64,000 nt of DNA, taken from the NCBI RefSeq assembly GCF_007954585.1, contig NZ_CP042382.1, positions 620,001-684,000 of the forward strand, read 5' to 3'. A program made the position numbers and the translations under genes. The notes beneath the pieces are model-generated. The model had not been told where the DNA came from. It did no database searches and was given only the letters and a program-made list of their open reading frames with translations. This DNA comes from Pistricoccus aurantiacus. Its GTDB lineage: Bacteria > Pseudomonadota > Gammaproteobacteria > Pseudomonadales > Halomonadaceae. This document shows, piece after piece, positions 16,620-25,758 of this stretch (positions are counted from its first letter, which is position 1; each line of letters opens with the position of its first letter).

Positions 16620-17518
16620 TGTTCGATCAACTGCATGCCCTGCTACTCGCCCCTTTCGACTACGGTTTCATGCGCCGCGCTCTCGTCGCCGGGCTGGCGC
16701 TTTCCTTGGCCGCACCGGCGCTGGGGGTCTTTCTGACCCTGCGCGGCATGAGTCTGATCGGCGATGCCATGGCCCACGCCATCCTGCCCGGGGTGGCCCT
16801 GGGCTTTCTGCTGGCGGGATTCTCCCTGCCGGCGATGAGCCTGGGGGGCGTGCTTTCCGGGCTCATGGTGGCGGCACTGTCCGGCAGCGTTTCCCAGATG
16901 ACCGGCCACAAGGAAGACTCCGCCATGGCGAGCTTCTATCTGATCTCGCTCGCGGCGGGGGTCATGCTGGTGTCCCTGGGCGGCAGCAGCGTGGATCTGA
17001 CCCACGTGCTGTTCGGCTCGATCCTGGCGGTGAATACCACCGCGCTTCTATTGATCGCCGCGGTGTGCAGCGTCACGGTGGCCTTGCTAGCGGCGCTGTT
17101 TCGCGCCCTGGTGGTGGAATGCCTCGATCCTTTGTTCCTGCGCGGCCAGGGAGCTCATAACGGCCTGATCCAAGGGGTTTTCCTGGGACTGGTGGTGCTT
17201 AATCTGACCGCCGGCTTCCAGACCCTGGGCACATTGATGGCGGTGGGTCTGATGATGCTTCCCGCCACTGCGGCGCGCTTCTGGTCGAAGCGCCTGGAGG
17301 GGCTGATCGGCCTGGGCACGCTATTCGCCATGTTCGCCAGCACCGGTGGCCTGTTGCTTTCCTATCATCTCGACCTGCCCTCCGGCCCCAGCATCATCCT
17401 GCTGGCCGGCGGGATCTATCTGCTATCGGCCCTGTTGGGGCGACACAATAGCCTGCGGGCGCGGCTACACCGCAAGGCCGTTTCCCGGGAAAGCGGCGAA
17501 GAGGAGGCTCGCGTATGA
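16619..17518 (+). CDS. znuB: Zinc ABC transporter permease
   Basis: The 299-residue integral membrane protein begins MFDQLHALLLAPFDYGFMRRAL and has about eight hydrophobic segments and the conserved GMSLIGDAMAHAILPGVALGF stretch of ZnuB/MntB permeases. It forms the zinc channel with ZnuC. The start at 16619 overlaps the znuC stop; the reading frame is open for nearly 800 bp upstream, but that part is the shadow of znuC. Manganese is an alternative substrate; the Zur-like site and His-rich binding protein favour zinc. Confidence 0.9.
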   Translation: MFDQLHALLLAPFDYGFMRRALVAGLALSLAAPALGVFLTLRGMSLIGDAMAHAILPGVALGFLLAGFSLPAMSLGGVLSGLMVAALSGSVSQMTGHKEDSAMASFYLISLAAGVMLVSLGGSSVDLTHVLFGSILAVNTTALLLIAAVCSVTVALLAALFRALVVECLDPLFLRGQGAHNGLIQGVFLGLVVLNLTAGFQTLGTLMAVGLMMLPATAARFWSKRLEGLIGLGTLFAMFASTGGLLLSYHLDLPSGPSIILLAGGIYLLSALLGRHNSLRARLHRKAVSRESGEEEARV

Positions 17519-18459
17519 GACGTTATATGGCCGGTCTGGTCGGCATGATCGTGATGATTGGCGTCATGGCTTCACCGACCCAGGCGCAGGAGGAGGCGAA
17601 ACCCATTCCGGTGGTGGCGAGTTTCAGCGTGCTGGCGGATATGATCGAACAGATCGGCGGCGATCACGTCGAGGTGACCTCCTTGGTGGGGCCGGACAGC
17701 GACAGCCATGCCTATTCCCCCAGCCCCCGGGACGCTCGGCGTATCAAGCAGGCGCAGCTGGTGGTGTTCAACGGGCTGCAACTCGAGGGATGGATGGCTC
17801 GGCTGCTGGAGGCCGGCGACTACGGCGGCGTAAAAGTGATTGCCAGCCAGGGCGTGGCGACCCGCGAGGATATAGAGGTGGAGCAGGAAGGCCACGCCGC
17901 TCACGCCCATGACGATCACCATCACGGCGACGCGGACCCTCACGCCTGGCTGGATGCGCAGCGAGGCAAGCAGTACGTTATCAATATCCGCGACGGCCTG
18001 ATCGAGGCGGATCCGGCTCACGCGGCGGACTATCGCAAGCAAGCCGACGCCTACCTGGCGGAACTCGAGACACTGGACCAGGAGATTCACCGCCTGATCG
18101 AGACCATTCCCGAGAACCAGCGGCTGGTAGTCACCAACCACGATGCCTTCGGCTATTTCGGCGACGCTTACGGGATAAGATTTCTTTCGCCCCTAGGCAT
18201 CAATACCGCCGCCGCCCCCTCCGCCCGGGTCATGGCCCAGTTGATCGATACCCTGCGGGAACAGGGCGTGAAGGCACTGTTTCATGAAAACATCACCAAC
18301 CCCAGCCTGATCGACCAACTTGCCGAGGAAAGCGGCCTGCCCATCGCCGGCACCCTGTATTCCGGCGCCTTGGCCAGGGAAGGCGAAGCCAGCCACTATA
18401 GCGGCATGCTGCGCCACAATACCCGGGTGATTCACGAGGCCCTGGGAAATACGGAGTAA
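17515..18459 (+). CDS. znuA: Zinc ABC transporter substrate-binding protein
   Basis: The 314-residue protein has an N-terminal signal peptide ending near TQAQ (residues 1-25) and the cluster 9 metal-binding fold. Expected ligands are His in SDSHAYSPSP, His in DPHAWLD, His in TNHDAFGYF and an acidic residue near the C-terminus. A His/Asp-rich loop (HAAHAHDDHHHGDADPHAW) near residues 127-145 is typical of zinc-binding ZnuA proteins and less common in manganese homologues. The ATGA start overlaps the permease stop by 4 bp. It captures zinc in the periplasm. Confidence 0.93.
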   Translation: MRRYMAGLVGMIVMIGVMASPTQAQEEAKPIPVVASFSVLADMIEQIGGDHVEVTSLVGPDSDSHAYSPSPRDARRIKQAQLVVFNGLQLEGWMARLLEAGDYGGVKVIASQGVATREDIEVEQEGHAAHAHDDHHHGDADPHAWLDAQRGKQYVINIRDGLIEADPAHAADYRKQADAYLAELETLDQEIHRLIETIPENQRLVVTNHDAFGYFGDAYGIRFLSPLGINTAAAPSARVMAQLIDTLREQGVKALFHENITNPSLIDQLAEESGLPIAGTLYSGALAREGEASHYSGMLRHNTRVIHEALGNTE

Positions 18460-18509
18460 CGCGCTAGGGTCTGATCCTGTTAAGGATGGGCTTAAGGGAG
18501 AAACACGCG

Positions 18510-18818
18510 ATGCGACTTACCGAAGAGCAGAAAGCCAGACTTCTTGCCGAGGTACATGATGCGGTAGGCGTAGCCTGTGACGTGCGCCTTTTCGGCTCGC
18601 GCCTCGACGACAGCCGCCGCGGCGGCGATCTGGATCTGCTGCTGATCACTCGGTCCCCCCTGCCCCGACTGCAGGTCGCCGAACTCAAGCAGTCGCTCGA
18701 GGAAGTCCTGTATCTGCCTGTCGATATCGTCACTTATACACAGGGCACGGAACCGACTCCGTTTCAGGCCATCGCCCTGGCCCAGGCTCGCTCTCTTGAT
18801 GCAAAGGATGCCGCATGA
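18510..18818 (+). CDS. MNT-type minimal nucleotidyltransferase
   Basis: The 102-residue protein has the nucleotidyltransferase core LFGSRLDDSRRGGDLDLLL, with the GS motif and the DxD metal site. Such proteins usually act as the antitoxin of HEPN/MNT pairs, adding AMP units to the HEPN RNase. The start at 18510 follows GGGAG by about 10 bases. An ATG overlaps its stop (ATGA), as expected for the partner, but that frame reads MNRVLPVRIQKNAKE and then runs out of phase into the next gene. No HEPN gene follows, so it is orphaned or works alone. Confidence 0.8.
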   Translation: MRLTEEQKARLLAEVHDAVGVACDVRLFGSRLDDSRRGGDLDLLLITRSPLPRLQVAELKQSLEEVLYLPVDIVTYTQGTEPTPFQAIALAQARSLDAKDAA

Positions 18819-18864
18819 ATCGAGTATTACCGGTAAGGATTCAAAAAAACGCCAAGGAGCCCCC

Positions 18865-19524
18865 ATGCTCGAGTTCCGCCAGGTTCACAAGGCCTATGCC
18901 ACGCCGCAGGGGCCACTTGAGGTACTCGAGGGAGTCGATCTCGAGCTGGCGGCGGGGGAAAGCCTGGCGCTGATGGGGGAATCCGGCAGCGGCAAGTCGA
19001 CGCTGCTGCACCTGGCGGCGGGGCTGGACGTGCCGGACCGAGGCGACATCCTGCTCGACGGCAAGCGGCTTTCCTCCCTGGCGGAGCCGGCCCGGGCGGC
19101 GCTGCGGCGCGAGCGGCTGGGGCTGGTGTTCCAGCAGTTCCACCTGATTCCAAGCCTGAGCGTACGCGACAACCTGACCCTGCAGGCCCGGCTGGCGGAG
19201 CGGGAGGATCCGGACTGGACCACCATGCTTCTTGAACGTCTGGGGCTTGCCAACATGGCCGGGCGTTATCCTGAACAGCTTTCCGGCGGGCAGCAGCAGC
19301 GCCTGGCCATCGGTCGCGCTCTGGCTCTCCGTCCGGCCCTGCTGCTGGCGGATGAACCCACCGGCAACCTGGACGAGGCCAGCGCAGACAGCGTGCTGGC
19401 CCTGCTGGGGGAACTGGTGGCGGAAAGCCGCTGCGCCCTGCTGATGGTCACCCATAGCGCTCGGGTGGCGGCGCCCATGGATCGCCGTCTGATACTGAAG
19501 CGGGGCCAGCTATGCAGCGCCTGA
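18865..19524 (+). CDS. ABC transporter ATP-binding protein (LolD/MacB type)
   Basis: The 219-residue ATPase carries Walker A GESGSGKST, Q-loop QQFHLIPSL, signature LSGGQQQRLAIGRAL, Walker B LLLADEPTGNLD and switch His in MVTHSARV. The DEPTGNLD motif marks the FtsX-linked lipoprotein/lipid export group. It follows AAGGAG and overlaps the permease start by 13 bp, so the two form one transporter. The third gene, an AttH-like lipocalin, completes an export operon. Its substrate is unknown. Confidence 0.9.
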   Translation: MLEFRQVHKAYATPQGPLEVLEGVDLELAAGESLALMGESGSGKSTLLHLAAGLDVPDRGDILLDGKRLSSLAEPARAALRRERLGLVFQQFHLIPSLSVRDNLTLQARLAEREDPDWTTMLLERLGLANMAGRYPEQLSGGQQQRLAIGRALALRPALLLADEPTGNLDEASADSVLALLGELVAESRCALLMVTHSARVAAPMDRRLILKRGQLCSA

Positions 19525-22004
19525 GGGTCGTGCTGATCACCCTGCTGGCCCATTACCGCCGCCATCCGGGGCAGCTGGCCATGCTGCTGGTAGGGCTGTG
19601 GGTAGCCAGCGCCCTGTGGAGCGGCGTGCAGGCGATCAATGCCTCCGCTCGGGACAGCTACGCTCGCGCCGAGGCGCTGTTCAGCACCCAGTTGGACAGC
19701 ATTCAGCGGCGCAATGGCCAACCCCTGACTATCGAAAATTATGCCGCCCTGCGTCGCGCCGGGCAGCCGGTATCGCCGCTGCTGGAAGGCCGGATCACCC
19801 TGGCCAACGGCGAACGCCTGGACGTGATGGGCATCGATCCCTTGAGCCTGCCGGCGGGAAGCGGCTGGCAAAGTACCGATGATGCCACGGACCTGACCGC
19901 CTTCGTCACGCCCCCCTGGCGCACCCGCTTGGCCCCGGATACGCTGGCGCGTCTCGGCACCAATGAGAACGAGCAGGCGGTGCCGGGCAGCCGCCCACGT
20001 CTGGAAAACGGACAGCGCCTGCCGCCGCTGGAAATCGTCGCCAGCCTGCCGCCGGATACGCTGATCATGGATATCGCCCCGGCGGCGGCACTTCTCGAGC
20101 GCGGCAACACCATCGACCGGCTGCTGGTGGCGCCGGATCAACCCACGGATCTGCCCTCAGCGTTTCAACGCCAGGCCGGCGACCAGTTGCCGGCGCCGGA
20201 TCAGCTGACCGGGAGCTTTCATCTCAACCTCACCGCCATGGGACTGCTGGCGCTGGTGGTGGGTTTCCTGATCGTTCACGCGGCCCTGGGGCTGGCCCTG
20301 GAGCAGCGTCTGGACATGCTGCGCACCCTGCGCGCCCTCGGCGTGTCCGGGCGCGAGCTGACCCTGGCCCTGGGTCTGGAGATGCTGCTGATTGGTCTGC
20401 TGGGCGCGGTGCTCGGCGTGATCAGCGGCGTATGGATCGCCGGCGCCCTGCTGCCGGACGTCGCCTCGACTCTGCGCTCCCTCTACGATGCCCAGGTCGG
20501 CGTCCGGCTCTCTCTGCCCTGGTATTACTGGCTGGGCGGCGTCGCCATCACCCTGGGAGGGCTGGCCACCGCCGGGCTCGGCATGCTGTGGCGCACCGCT
20601 CGCTTGAACGTGCTGGCCTTGGGTCAGGCCCAGGCCTGGCGCGGCGGTTTTCGGCGCCAGCTAGGGCGTATGACCCTGGGCGGGGGCCTGCTGTGGCTGA
20701 TCGCCCTGGGGCTGTACCTCTGGCTGCTAGGGCGGCCCGCCGGCGAAGGACTGGTAAGCGGCTTCCTGATGGTCGGCGCGGCGCTGCTGGGTAGCGCCCT
20801 GTTGCTGCCCCGCCTGCTGGCCTGGTTGCTTGCAAAACTAACCGGCCGCGAGAATCACCCTCTGCGCCAATGGGCATTGGCGGATACCCAACTGCAGCTA
20901 CCCAAGCTGTCGCTGGCGATGATGGCGCTACTGCTGGCGCTTGCCGCCAACCTGGGGGTAAGCAGCATGGTCGGCGGCTTTCGCCTGACGTTTCTGGACT
21001 GGCTGGATCAGCGCCTGGTGGCGGATATCTATCTGCGCCCCGGGGAGGAGCGCTACACCGAAGTGCTCGACTGGCTGGAAGCTCGGTCGGATATCATCGC
21101 GCTATTGCCTAACCGCCAGACGGAAGCTCGACTCGACGCCGGCAAGCAGTCCCGCCCGGTGTCCATCGACGGCATCACCCCCGCTCCGGCCTTGACCGAA
21201 CGCTGGCCGCTGCTGGATACGCTTGACGGTCGCGAGCAGGCCTGGCAGTCCGTCGCCGAGGGAGCGTCACTGATCAACGAGCAGTTAGCGATCGCCGCCG
21301 GCCTGGAACTCGGGCAAAAGATCATTCTCGCAACCTCCCGCGGGCCGTTCGAGACGCGTATCGTCGGCGTCTATCCGGATTACGGCAATCCGCGCGAGGA
21401 GATGGTGCTGGCGGAGTCGTTGGTGGCGTCCCGTTTTCAGGCGCCGCCGGATTCCGTGGGCCTGGTACTGGAAGAATCGAGCGACGGCGAGTCGCTGCTG
21501 GCGGATCTCGACAGGCGATTCGGCGCGGACAGCGTGTCGGTCATCGACCGGCGCGGCATCCGGGAGCTTGCCATCGAGATCTTCGAGCGTACCTTCACCA
21601 TTACCCGGGCGCTCAACGCCCTGACCCTGGGGGTGGCAGCACTAGCGCTGTTCACCAGCCTGCTGGCCCAGGCAAGAACGCGGCGGGCGCAGCTCGCGCC
21701 GCTATGGGCGTTGGGCGTTCCTCGACGCCCCCTGGCGCTGGTGTCCCTGGTCCAGCTTGGCGGCCTGGCGCTCGTTACCGCCCTGGTCGCGATTCCTCTA
21801 GGTATCGCTCTGACCTGGGCCCTGGTGGCGGTGATCAACGTCGCCGCCTTCGGCTGGCGGCTGCCGCTTCACGTGTTTCCCCTGCAGATCCTCTGGACCC
21901 TGGGACTGGCGGTGCTGGTGGCCTGGCTGGCGGCACTCTTGCCCGCCTGGCGGCTATGGCGCATCCCGCCCCGGGCCCTGTTGGCGGAATTCGAAGGTAA
22001 ATAG
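19512..22004 (+). CDS. FtsX-family ABC permease, large form
   Basis: The 830-residue membrane protein has an N-terminal transmembrane helix (residues 17-37), a periplasmic domain, and two FtsX-type membrane blocks (about 240-420, then 690-820) separated by a second soluble region near 460-680. This duplicated plan is found in permeases paired with LolD-like ATPases and used to move lipophilic cargo across the envelope rather than for uptake. The last helices end LPAWRLWRIPPRALLAEFEGK. It lies between the ATPase and the AttH-like gene with tight spacing. Confidence 0.88.
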   Translation: MQRLRVVLITLLAHYRRHPGQLAMLLVGLWVASALWSGVQAINASARDSYARAEALFSTQLDSIQRRNGQPLTIENYAALRRAGQPVSPLLEGRITLANGERLDVMGIDPLSLPAGSGWQSTDDATDLTAFVTPPWRTRLAPDTLARLGTNENEQAVPGSRPRLENGQRLPPLEIVASLPPDTLIMDIAPAAALLERGNTIDRLLVAPDQPTDLPSAFQRQAGDQLPAPDQLTGSFHLNLTAMGLLALVVGFLIVHAALGLALEQRLDMLRTLRALGVSGRELTLALGLEMLLIGLLGAVLGVISGVWIAGALLPDVASTLRSLYDAQVGVRLSLPWYYWLGGVAITLGGLATAGLGMLWRTARLNVLALGQAQAWRGGFRRQLGRMTLGGGLLWLIALGLYLWLLGRPAGEGLVSGFLMVGAALLGSALLLPRLLAWLLAKLTGRENHPLRQWALADTQLQLPKLSLAMMALLLALAANLGVSSMVGGFRLTFLDWLDQRLVADIYLRPGEERYTEVLDWLEARSDIIALLPNRQTEARLDAGKQSRPVSIDGITPAPALTERWPLLDTLDGREQAWQSVAEGASLINEQLAIAAGLELGQKIILATSRGPFETRIVGVYPDYGNPREEMVLAESLVASRFQAPPDSVGLVLEESSDGESLLADLDRRFGADSVSVIDRRGIRELAIEIFERTFTITRALNALTLGVAALALFTSLLAQARTRRAQLAPLWALGVPRRPLALVSLVQLGGLALVTALVAIPLGIALTWALVAVINVAAFGWRLPLHVFPLQILWTLGLAVLVAWLAALLPAWRLWRIPPRALLAEFEGK

Positions 22005-22021
22005 CTGGCGGAGTTCGAACA

Positions 22022-23185
22022 ATGATGACGCGATGGTCGAACAGGCTCTTCTGGATCGCCCTTGGCCCCGGGCTGCTGCTCCTGGCAGCGGTGGGCTGGT
22101 GGAGCTTTCGTGAAGACGATACCGCTGCCGAGAGCTTCGCCGGGCTGGGCGAAACCCAGGAAGGCTTTCCCCAGGCGCGCCCGGGAACCGAACTGCGCTT
22201 TCCCGAGGATCACGGCGCTCATCCGGACTACCGCATCGAATGGTGGTATCTCACCGCCAACCTGCGCGACGCTCAGGGCAACCCCCTGGGCATGCAGTGG
22301 ACCCTGTTCCGCCAGGCCCTGGCGCCGCCGGATGCAAATTCAGCGCCGGTATCGCCCTGGCAGACCCGCCAGCTATGGATGGCCCACGCGGCGCTTTCCA
22401 AGGGTGATACCCACCTTGTCGCGGAGCGCTTCGCCCGGGGCGACACCGGCCAGGCCGGCGTGAAGCTCGCCCCCTTTCGCGCCTGGCTGGACAACTGGCA
22501 GTTGACCAGTCGAGTAGATGATTCCCAGGCGGACGCCTTCTCGGATATGACCCTGAGCGTACAAGCCCAGGATAGCGATGGCGAGGATTTCGGCTATCGT
22601 TTGCAACTCAAGGCGCAAGGGCCGCTGGTCGCTCATGGCGAGGCGGGCTTCAGCCAGAAATCCGCGGATGGCCAGGGGTCCTTCTATTACAGCCAGCCGT
22701 TCTACCGGGTCGAAGGTGAAGTGACCCTGAACGGCGAAAACCTTCCGGTCAGCGGCCAGGCCTGGCTCGACCGGGAATGGAGCAGCCAACTGCTCGGTCC
22801 CACCCAGAGCGGCTGGGACTGGTTTTCGCTGCACCTGAAGGATGGCCACCGGCTGATGGCCTTTCGCCTGCGCGGCGGCGGCAAGGATAAAGACAGCGCC
22901 TACGTGTCCGGCAGCTGGATCACGCCGCAGGGCGAGCTGACGCCTCTGAAAAACGACGAGGTGACGCTGACGCCGCTGGAGACACGCCAGGTCGCCGGGC
23001 GCGAGGTACCGACCCGTTGGCGGCTGGCACTGCCGGATCAGGCGCGGGAATTTATCGTCACCGCCCGCAATCCCAATCGCTGGATGGGCACCAGCTTTCC
23101 CTACTGGGAAGGCGCCGTCACGGTAAGGAATTCAGGCGACGGCGCCCTGGCGGGCGAGGGTTATCTGGAAATGACCGGCTATTGA
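22022..23185 (+). CDS. AttH/CrtC-like lipocalin-domain protein
   Basis: The 387-residue protein has an N-terminal signal anchor (residues 8-28) followed by the AttH/CrtC lipocalin domain: YRIEWWYLTANL near residue 70, QWTLFRQAL, and SGQAWLDREWSSQLL with GWDWFSLHL in the second half. The family includes carotenoid 1,2-hydratase, but members in this genetic setting are exported proteins of unknown activity. It starts 17 bp after the FtsX permease stop, giving an ATPase-permease-lipocalin operon like attFGH. It probably binds or modifies a hydrophobic compound in the envelope. Confidence 0.85.
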   Translation: MMTRWSNRLFWIALGPGLLLLAAVGWWSFREDDTAAESFAGLGETQEGFPQARPGTELRFPEDHGAHPDYRIEWWYLTANLRDAQGNPLGMQWTLFRQALAPPDANSAPVSPWQTRQLWMAHAALSKGDTHLVAERFARGDTGQAGVKLAPFRAWLDNWQLTSRVDDSQADAFSDMTLSVQAQDSDGEDFGYRLQLKAQGPLVAHGEAGFSQKSADGQGSFYYSQPFYRVEGEVTLNGENLPVSGQAWLDREWSSQLLGPTQSGWDWFSLHLKDGHRLMAFRLRGGGKDKDSAYVSGSWITPQGELTPLKNDEVTLTPLETRQVAGREVPTRWRLALPDQAREFIVTARNPNRWMGTSFPYWEGAVTVRNSGDGALAGEGYLEMTGY

Positions 23186-23207
23186 GCCGACGGCTCAGCG
23201 AGCAGTA

Positions 23208-23420
23208 TCAGCCATCCGTTTTCTTCAACGTGCCTTCCTTGTGCGCGGCGACGTGATCCGTCTTGTCGCTCTTGATTTCGTATTGCGGTTCGTCTTCCGA
23301 GGCGCGCCGCTTATGCCCCTTGTACTCGAAATCCTGGGTATGCACTTTCTTGATGGTGCCGCTCACCTGGCCTGCTTCGGAATTCCAGGTCACATGGTCG
23401 CCTACCTTGAACTTGGTCAT
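23208..23420 (-). CDS. DUF2945 (TUDOR-like) small protein
   Basis: The 70-residue protein reads MTKFKVGDHVTWNSEAGQVS, then GTIKKVHTQDFEYKGHKRRA and ends with HVAAHKEGTLKKTDG. This is the DUF2945 pattern, also called the hypervirulence-associated TUDOR domain. Its function is unknown. AAAGGAGG precedes the ATG at 23420; an in-frame start at 23483 exists but would overlap the glyoxalase stop. It sits 59 bp after the glyoxalase gene on the same strand, and may be cotranscribed. Confidence 0.85.
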   Translation of the reverse strand: MTKFKVGDHVTWNSEAGQVSGTIKKVHTQDFEYKGHKRRASEDEPQYEIKSDKTDHVAAHKEGTLKKTDG

Positions 23421-23479
23421 GACATTGCCTCCTTTACGCAGGTCATAAACAACGTTTGCTTGACTAGCCTGGCCGTCAA

Positions 23480-24013
23480 TCAATCTCCCAACTGCTTGAG
23501 TCTGGCCGCTTCCACTATCTCGATCCAGTAGCCGTCCGCGTCCTTGACGAAGGCCACGTCCTTCATCTTGCCCTGATCCGGGCGCTTGACGAATTCCACA
23601 TCGTTGGCATCGAACCAGGCCACGGCGGCGTCCAGGTCCGGCACCGAGAAGCAGATATGCCCGAAACCCTGGGGCTCGGCGTTGCCGTCGTGATAGGCGA
23701 AGTCGTCCTGCTGCTCCGTGCCCCAGTTATGGGTCAGTTCCAGAATGCCGCGCTGATCGAAAGTCCAGGCGGTGCGCTCCGCCGCATCCTCCGGTGGCTG
23801 CTCATTCGCGTCGAGCCGAGCCAGAAAATACAGCGAGAACTGCATCTCCTCGAAATCCAGCCGTCGCAGTACCCGCATGCCGAAGATACGGCTGTAGAAC
23901 GCCAGCGCCTTTTCCGGGTCCTTGACCCGCAGCATGGTGTGATTGAGCCGAAACCCTTGGGAATCGCTGGTGGGCGCCTGAACGCCGGGATATTGCTCGC
24001 CATCGAAACTCAT
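23480..24013 (-). CDS. gloA: Lactoylglutathione lyase (glyoxalase I), long form
   Basis: The 177-residue enzyme converts the methylglyoxal-glutathione adduct to S-lactoylglutathione. The metal ligands are His25 (LNHTMLRV), Glu92 (ILELTHNWG), His119 (GFGHICFSV) and Glu165 (YWIEIVE). The extra N-terminal segment and the length match the zinc-type long glyoxalase I rather than the 135-residue nickel type. AAGGAGAG precedes the ATG at 24013; an upstream start at 24067 lies inside the next gene. Confidence 0.93.
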   Translation of the reverse strand: MSFDGEQYPGVQAPTSDSQGFRLNHTMLRVKDPEKALAFYSRIFGMRVLRRLDFEEMQFSLYFLARLDANEQPPEDAAERTAWTFDQRGILELTHNWGTEQQDDFAYHDGNAEPQGFGHICFSVPDLDAAVAWFDANDVEFVKRPDQGKMKDVAFVKDADGYWIEIVEAARLKQLGD

Positions 24014-24047
24014 CGCGCTCTCCTTGTCCTTGAGAATGAGGATTGCC

Positions 24048-25022
24048 TTACCCTTGCGGCAGGTCAAACGCCTGCTGCAGCGCCGGCCAGGCGGGCTCGC
24101 CGCTTCGGGTGGTCACGCCCTCGACAAAGGCCTTGACCTTTTCCGGGTTGTTCTTGATCCACTCCTCCGCGACGGCTTCCGGCTCTCGCTCTTCGTAGCT
24201 GAAGCCCAGAATCATCTGGCTCTGATCCTCCGCATCGATGACGATCTGGTCAAGCAGCCTGGCGGCGTTGGGGTGGGTGTCGGCGAAATCCTTGTTGAGC
24301 AGGGTTTTCACGTCACTGCGTCCGCCATCCGGCCCCCAGAGGTTTTCCGGATCCTCGAGATAGACGATATCGTATTCGATATTCATCCAATGCGGGGTCC
24401 AGGCGCCGAAGACGATCCATTCATCGTTGTCGATGGCGCTGTCCACGGAGCTGAGCATGCCCGGGGTCGAGGTGCCGGCGATTCTCCAGTCCCCCAGGCC
24501 GTAGGTGTCCTCATCCACCGCCTCATGCAGGATTTCGCTCATGCCGGAGCCGGCTTCGATGGTGTAGAGGGTGCGATCGAACCTGTCGGCGAACTCGTCC
24601 TTGTCCAGGTCCTCGGTGCTGGTCACCCCGGCGTCCGCTACATAGCGCGGCACGGCGAAGCCCAGCCGGGCACCGTCAACGTTATTGCCCAGATCGACGA
24701 TCTTGCCTTTGGACATGGCCGAGTCATACATGCTCTGCTGCCCCGGCAGCCAGGCCGCTAGAAAGGCATCCAGCTCGCCCAGATTGAGCGCTTCGTAGGT
24801 AATGGTGGCGCTGATTTCCTGCTGATCCGGCTCGTAGCCCAAGGCGTCCAGCAACTGAGACGCCATGGCGGTCTTGACGGTGACACCGGGCCAGGAGGGG
24901 GAGGAAAAACGTACCCGAGGGGATTCTTCCGCGGCAAAGGCAGCACTTGTCAACAACGTCAGGGGCGCGGCCAGCACAATACCGGCGACGGTCAGCGTCA
25001 GCGGGTGCAATCGTGATGTCAT
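24048..25022 (-). CDS. Glycine betaine/proline-type ABC substrate-binding protein
   Basis: The 324-residue protein has a signal peptide (residues 1-30, ending SAAFAAEES) and the OpuAC/ProX-type binding domain, with SSPSWPGVTVKTAMASQLL, AWLPGQQ and WIVFGAWTPHWMNIEYDI. The aromatic residues of the last segment resemble the cage that holds quaternary amines. It probably delivers betaine, proline or a related solute in the periplasm. No ATPase or permease is beside it, so it must serve a transporter encoded elsewhere. The strong AAGGAG before the start and the 244-bp gene-free region upstream suggest its own promoter. Confidence 0.85.
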   Translation of the reverse strand: MTSRLHPLTLTVAGIVLAAPLTLLTSAAFAAEESPRVRFSSPSWPGVTVKTAMASQLLDALGYEPDQQEISATITYEALNLGELDAFLAAWLPGQQSMYDSAMSKGKIVDLGNNVDGARLGFAVPRYVADAGVTSTEDLDKDEFADRFDRTLYTIEAGSGMSEILHEAVDEDTYGLGDWRIAGTSTPGMLSSVDSAIDNDEWIVFGAWTPHWMNIEYDIVYLEDPENLWGPDGGRSDVKTLLNKDFADTHPNAARLLDQIVIDAEDQSQMILGFSYEEREPEAVAEEWIKNNPEKVKAFVEGVTTRSGEPAWPALQQAFDLPQG

Positions 25023-25266
25023 ATCGACTCCTTGGTATTACCTGCGATATTTGAAAACCCTTTCTAAACTAGTGGCATGAGCGCCTTGCGTATAAACGTC
25101 TGCTCAACGTAGCAGCCGGCGGCCATCGAGTTGACCCGCCCGTAGGCCATCAACCGTGAATCAGCATTTGGCCAATGTCGACCAATGTTCTACATTTATT
25201 GTACAAAAGCGCTACGACAATTAAGTTCAGCCGTTTATCTCATCAGACAATCAAGGAGCTTGAACA

Positions 25267-25611
25267 ATGGCTTACGTGCAGGAAATGGGCGATAACGTCA
25301 CGCTGTCGGAACTCGAAAGGGCCGTAAACAACGGTTTTTCTCCCATTGTCGAAATATGGTCCATGGACGGGGTCTATGTGGTTCGCCTACATCATCACGT
25401 CGACAAGGTAAGCAGTCTTTGCGACAAGGATGGCCAGGTTCTCAGCTTCAAGGGCACCGGCAAGATCTGCGACATGCTCGGTGAAATCGGCCTGACCCAT
25501 GGCGTGCTGACCTTCGCGGATCAGAATGGCGACGAGATGATCGGCGTGGCGAGCCAGCCGGTTACCCGGGACGAAATGCTGGCTTACGGAACCCGTATCG
25601 CGTTTCGCTGA
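25267..25611 (+). CDS. DUF6482-like small protein
   Basis: The 114-residue cytosolic protein starts MAYVQEMGDNVTLSELERAV after AAGGAGC. It contains PIVEIWSMDGVYVVRLHH and SFKGTGKICDMLGEIGL. I associate it with DUF6482, a family of unknown function common in Halomonas and related bacteria, but this is from memory of the pattern. It is monocistronic and lies among stress-related genes. Confidence 0.6.
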   Translation: MAYVQEMGDNVTLSELERAVNNGFSPIVEIWSMDGVYVVRLHHHVDKVSSLCDKDGQVLSFKGTGKICDMLGEIGLTHGVLTFADQNGDEMIGVASQPVTRDEMLAYGTRIAFR

Positions 25612-25758
25612 GCCTCGGGATTTGTCGCCGGCAATCATTGAAAGAATGCTCGACCGTTCCCATGTCATTCAAGTGGCACTACGCTGAGCATGAAGCCGGA
25701 GAGCAACGGAAGCCCCAACACTTCGGCCAAGCTTGTACAAACGAAAAGGAGTCGGATC

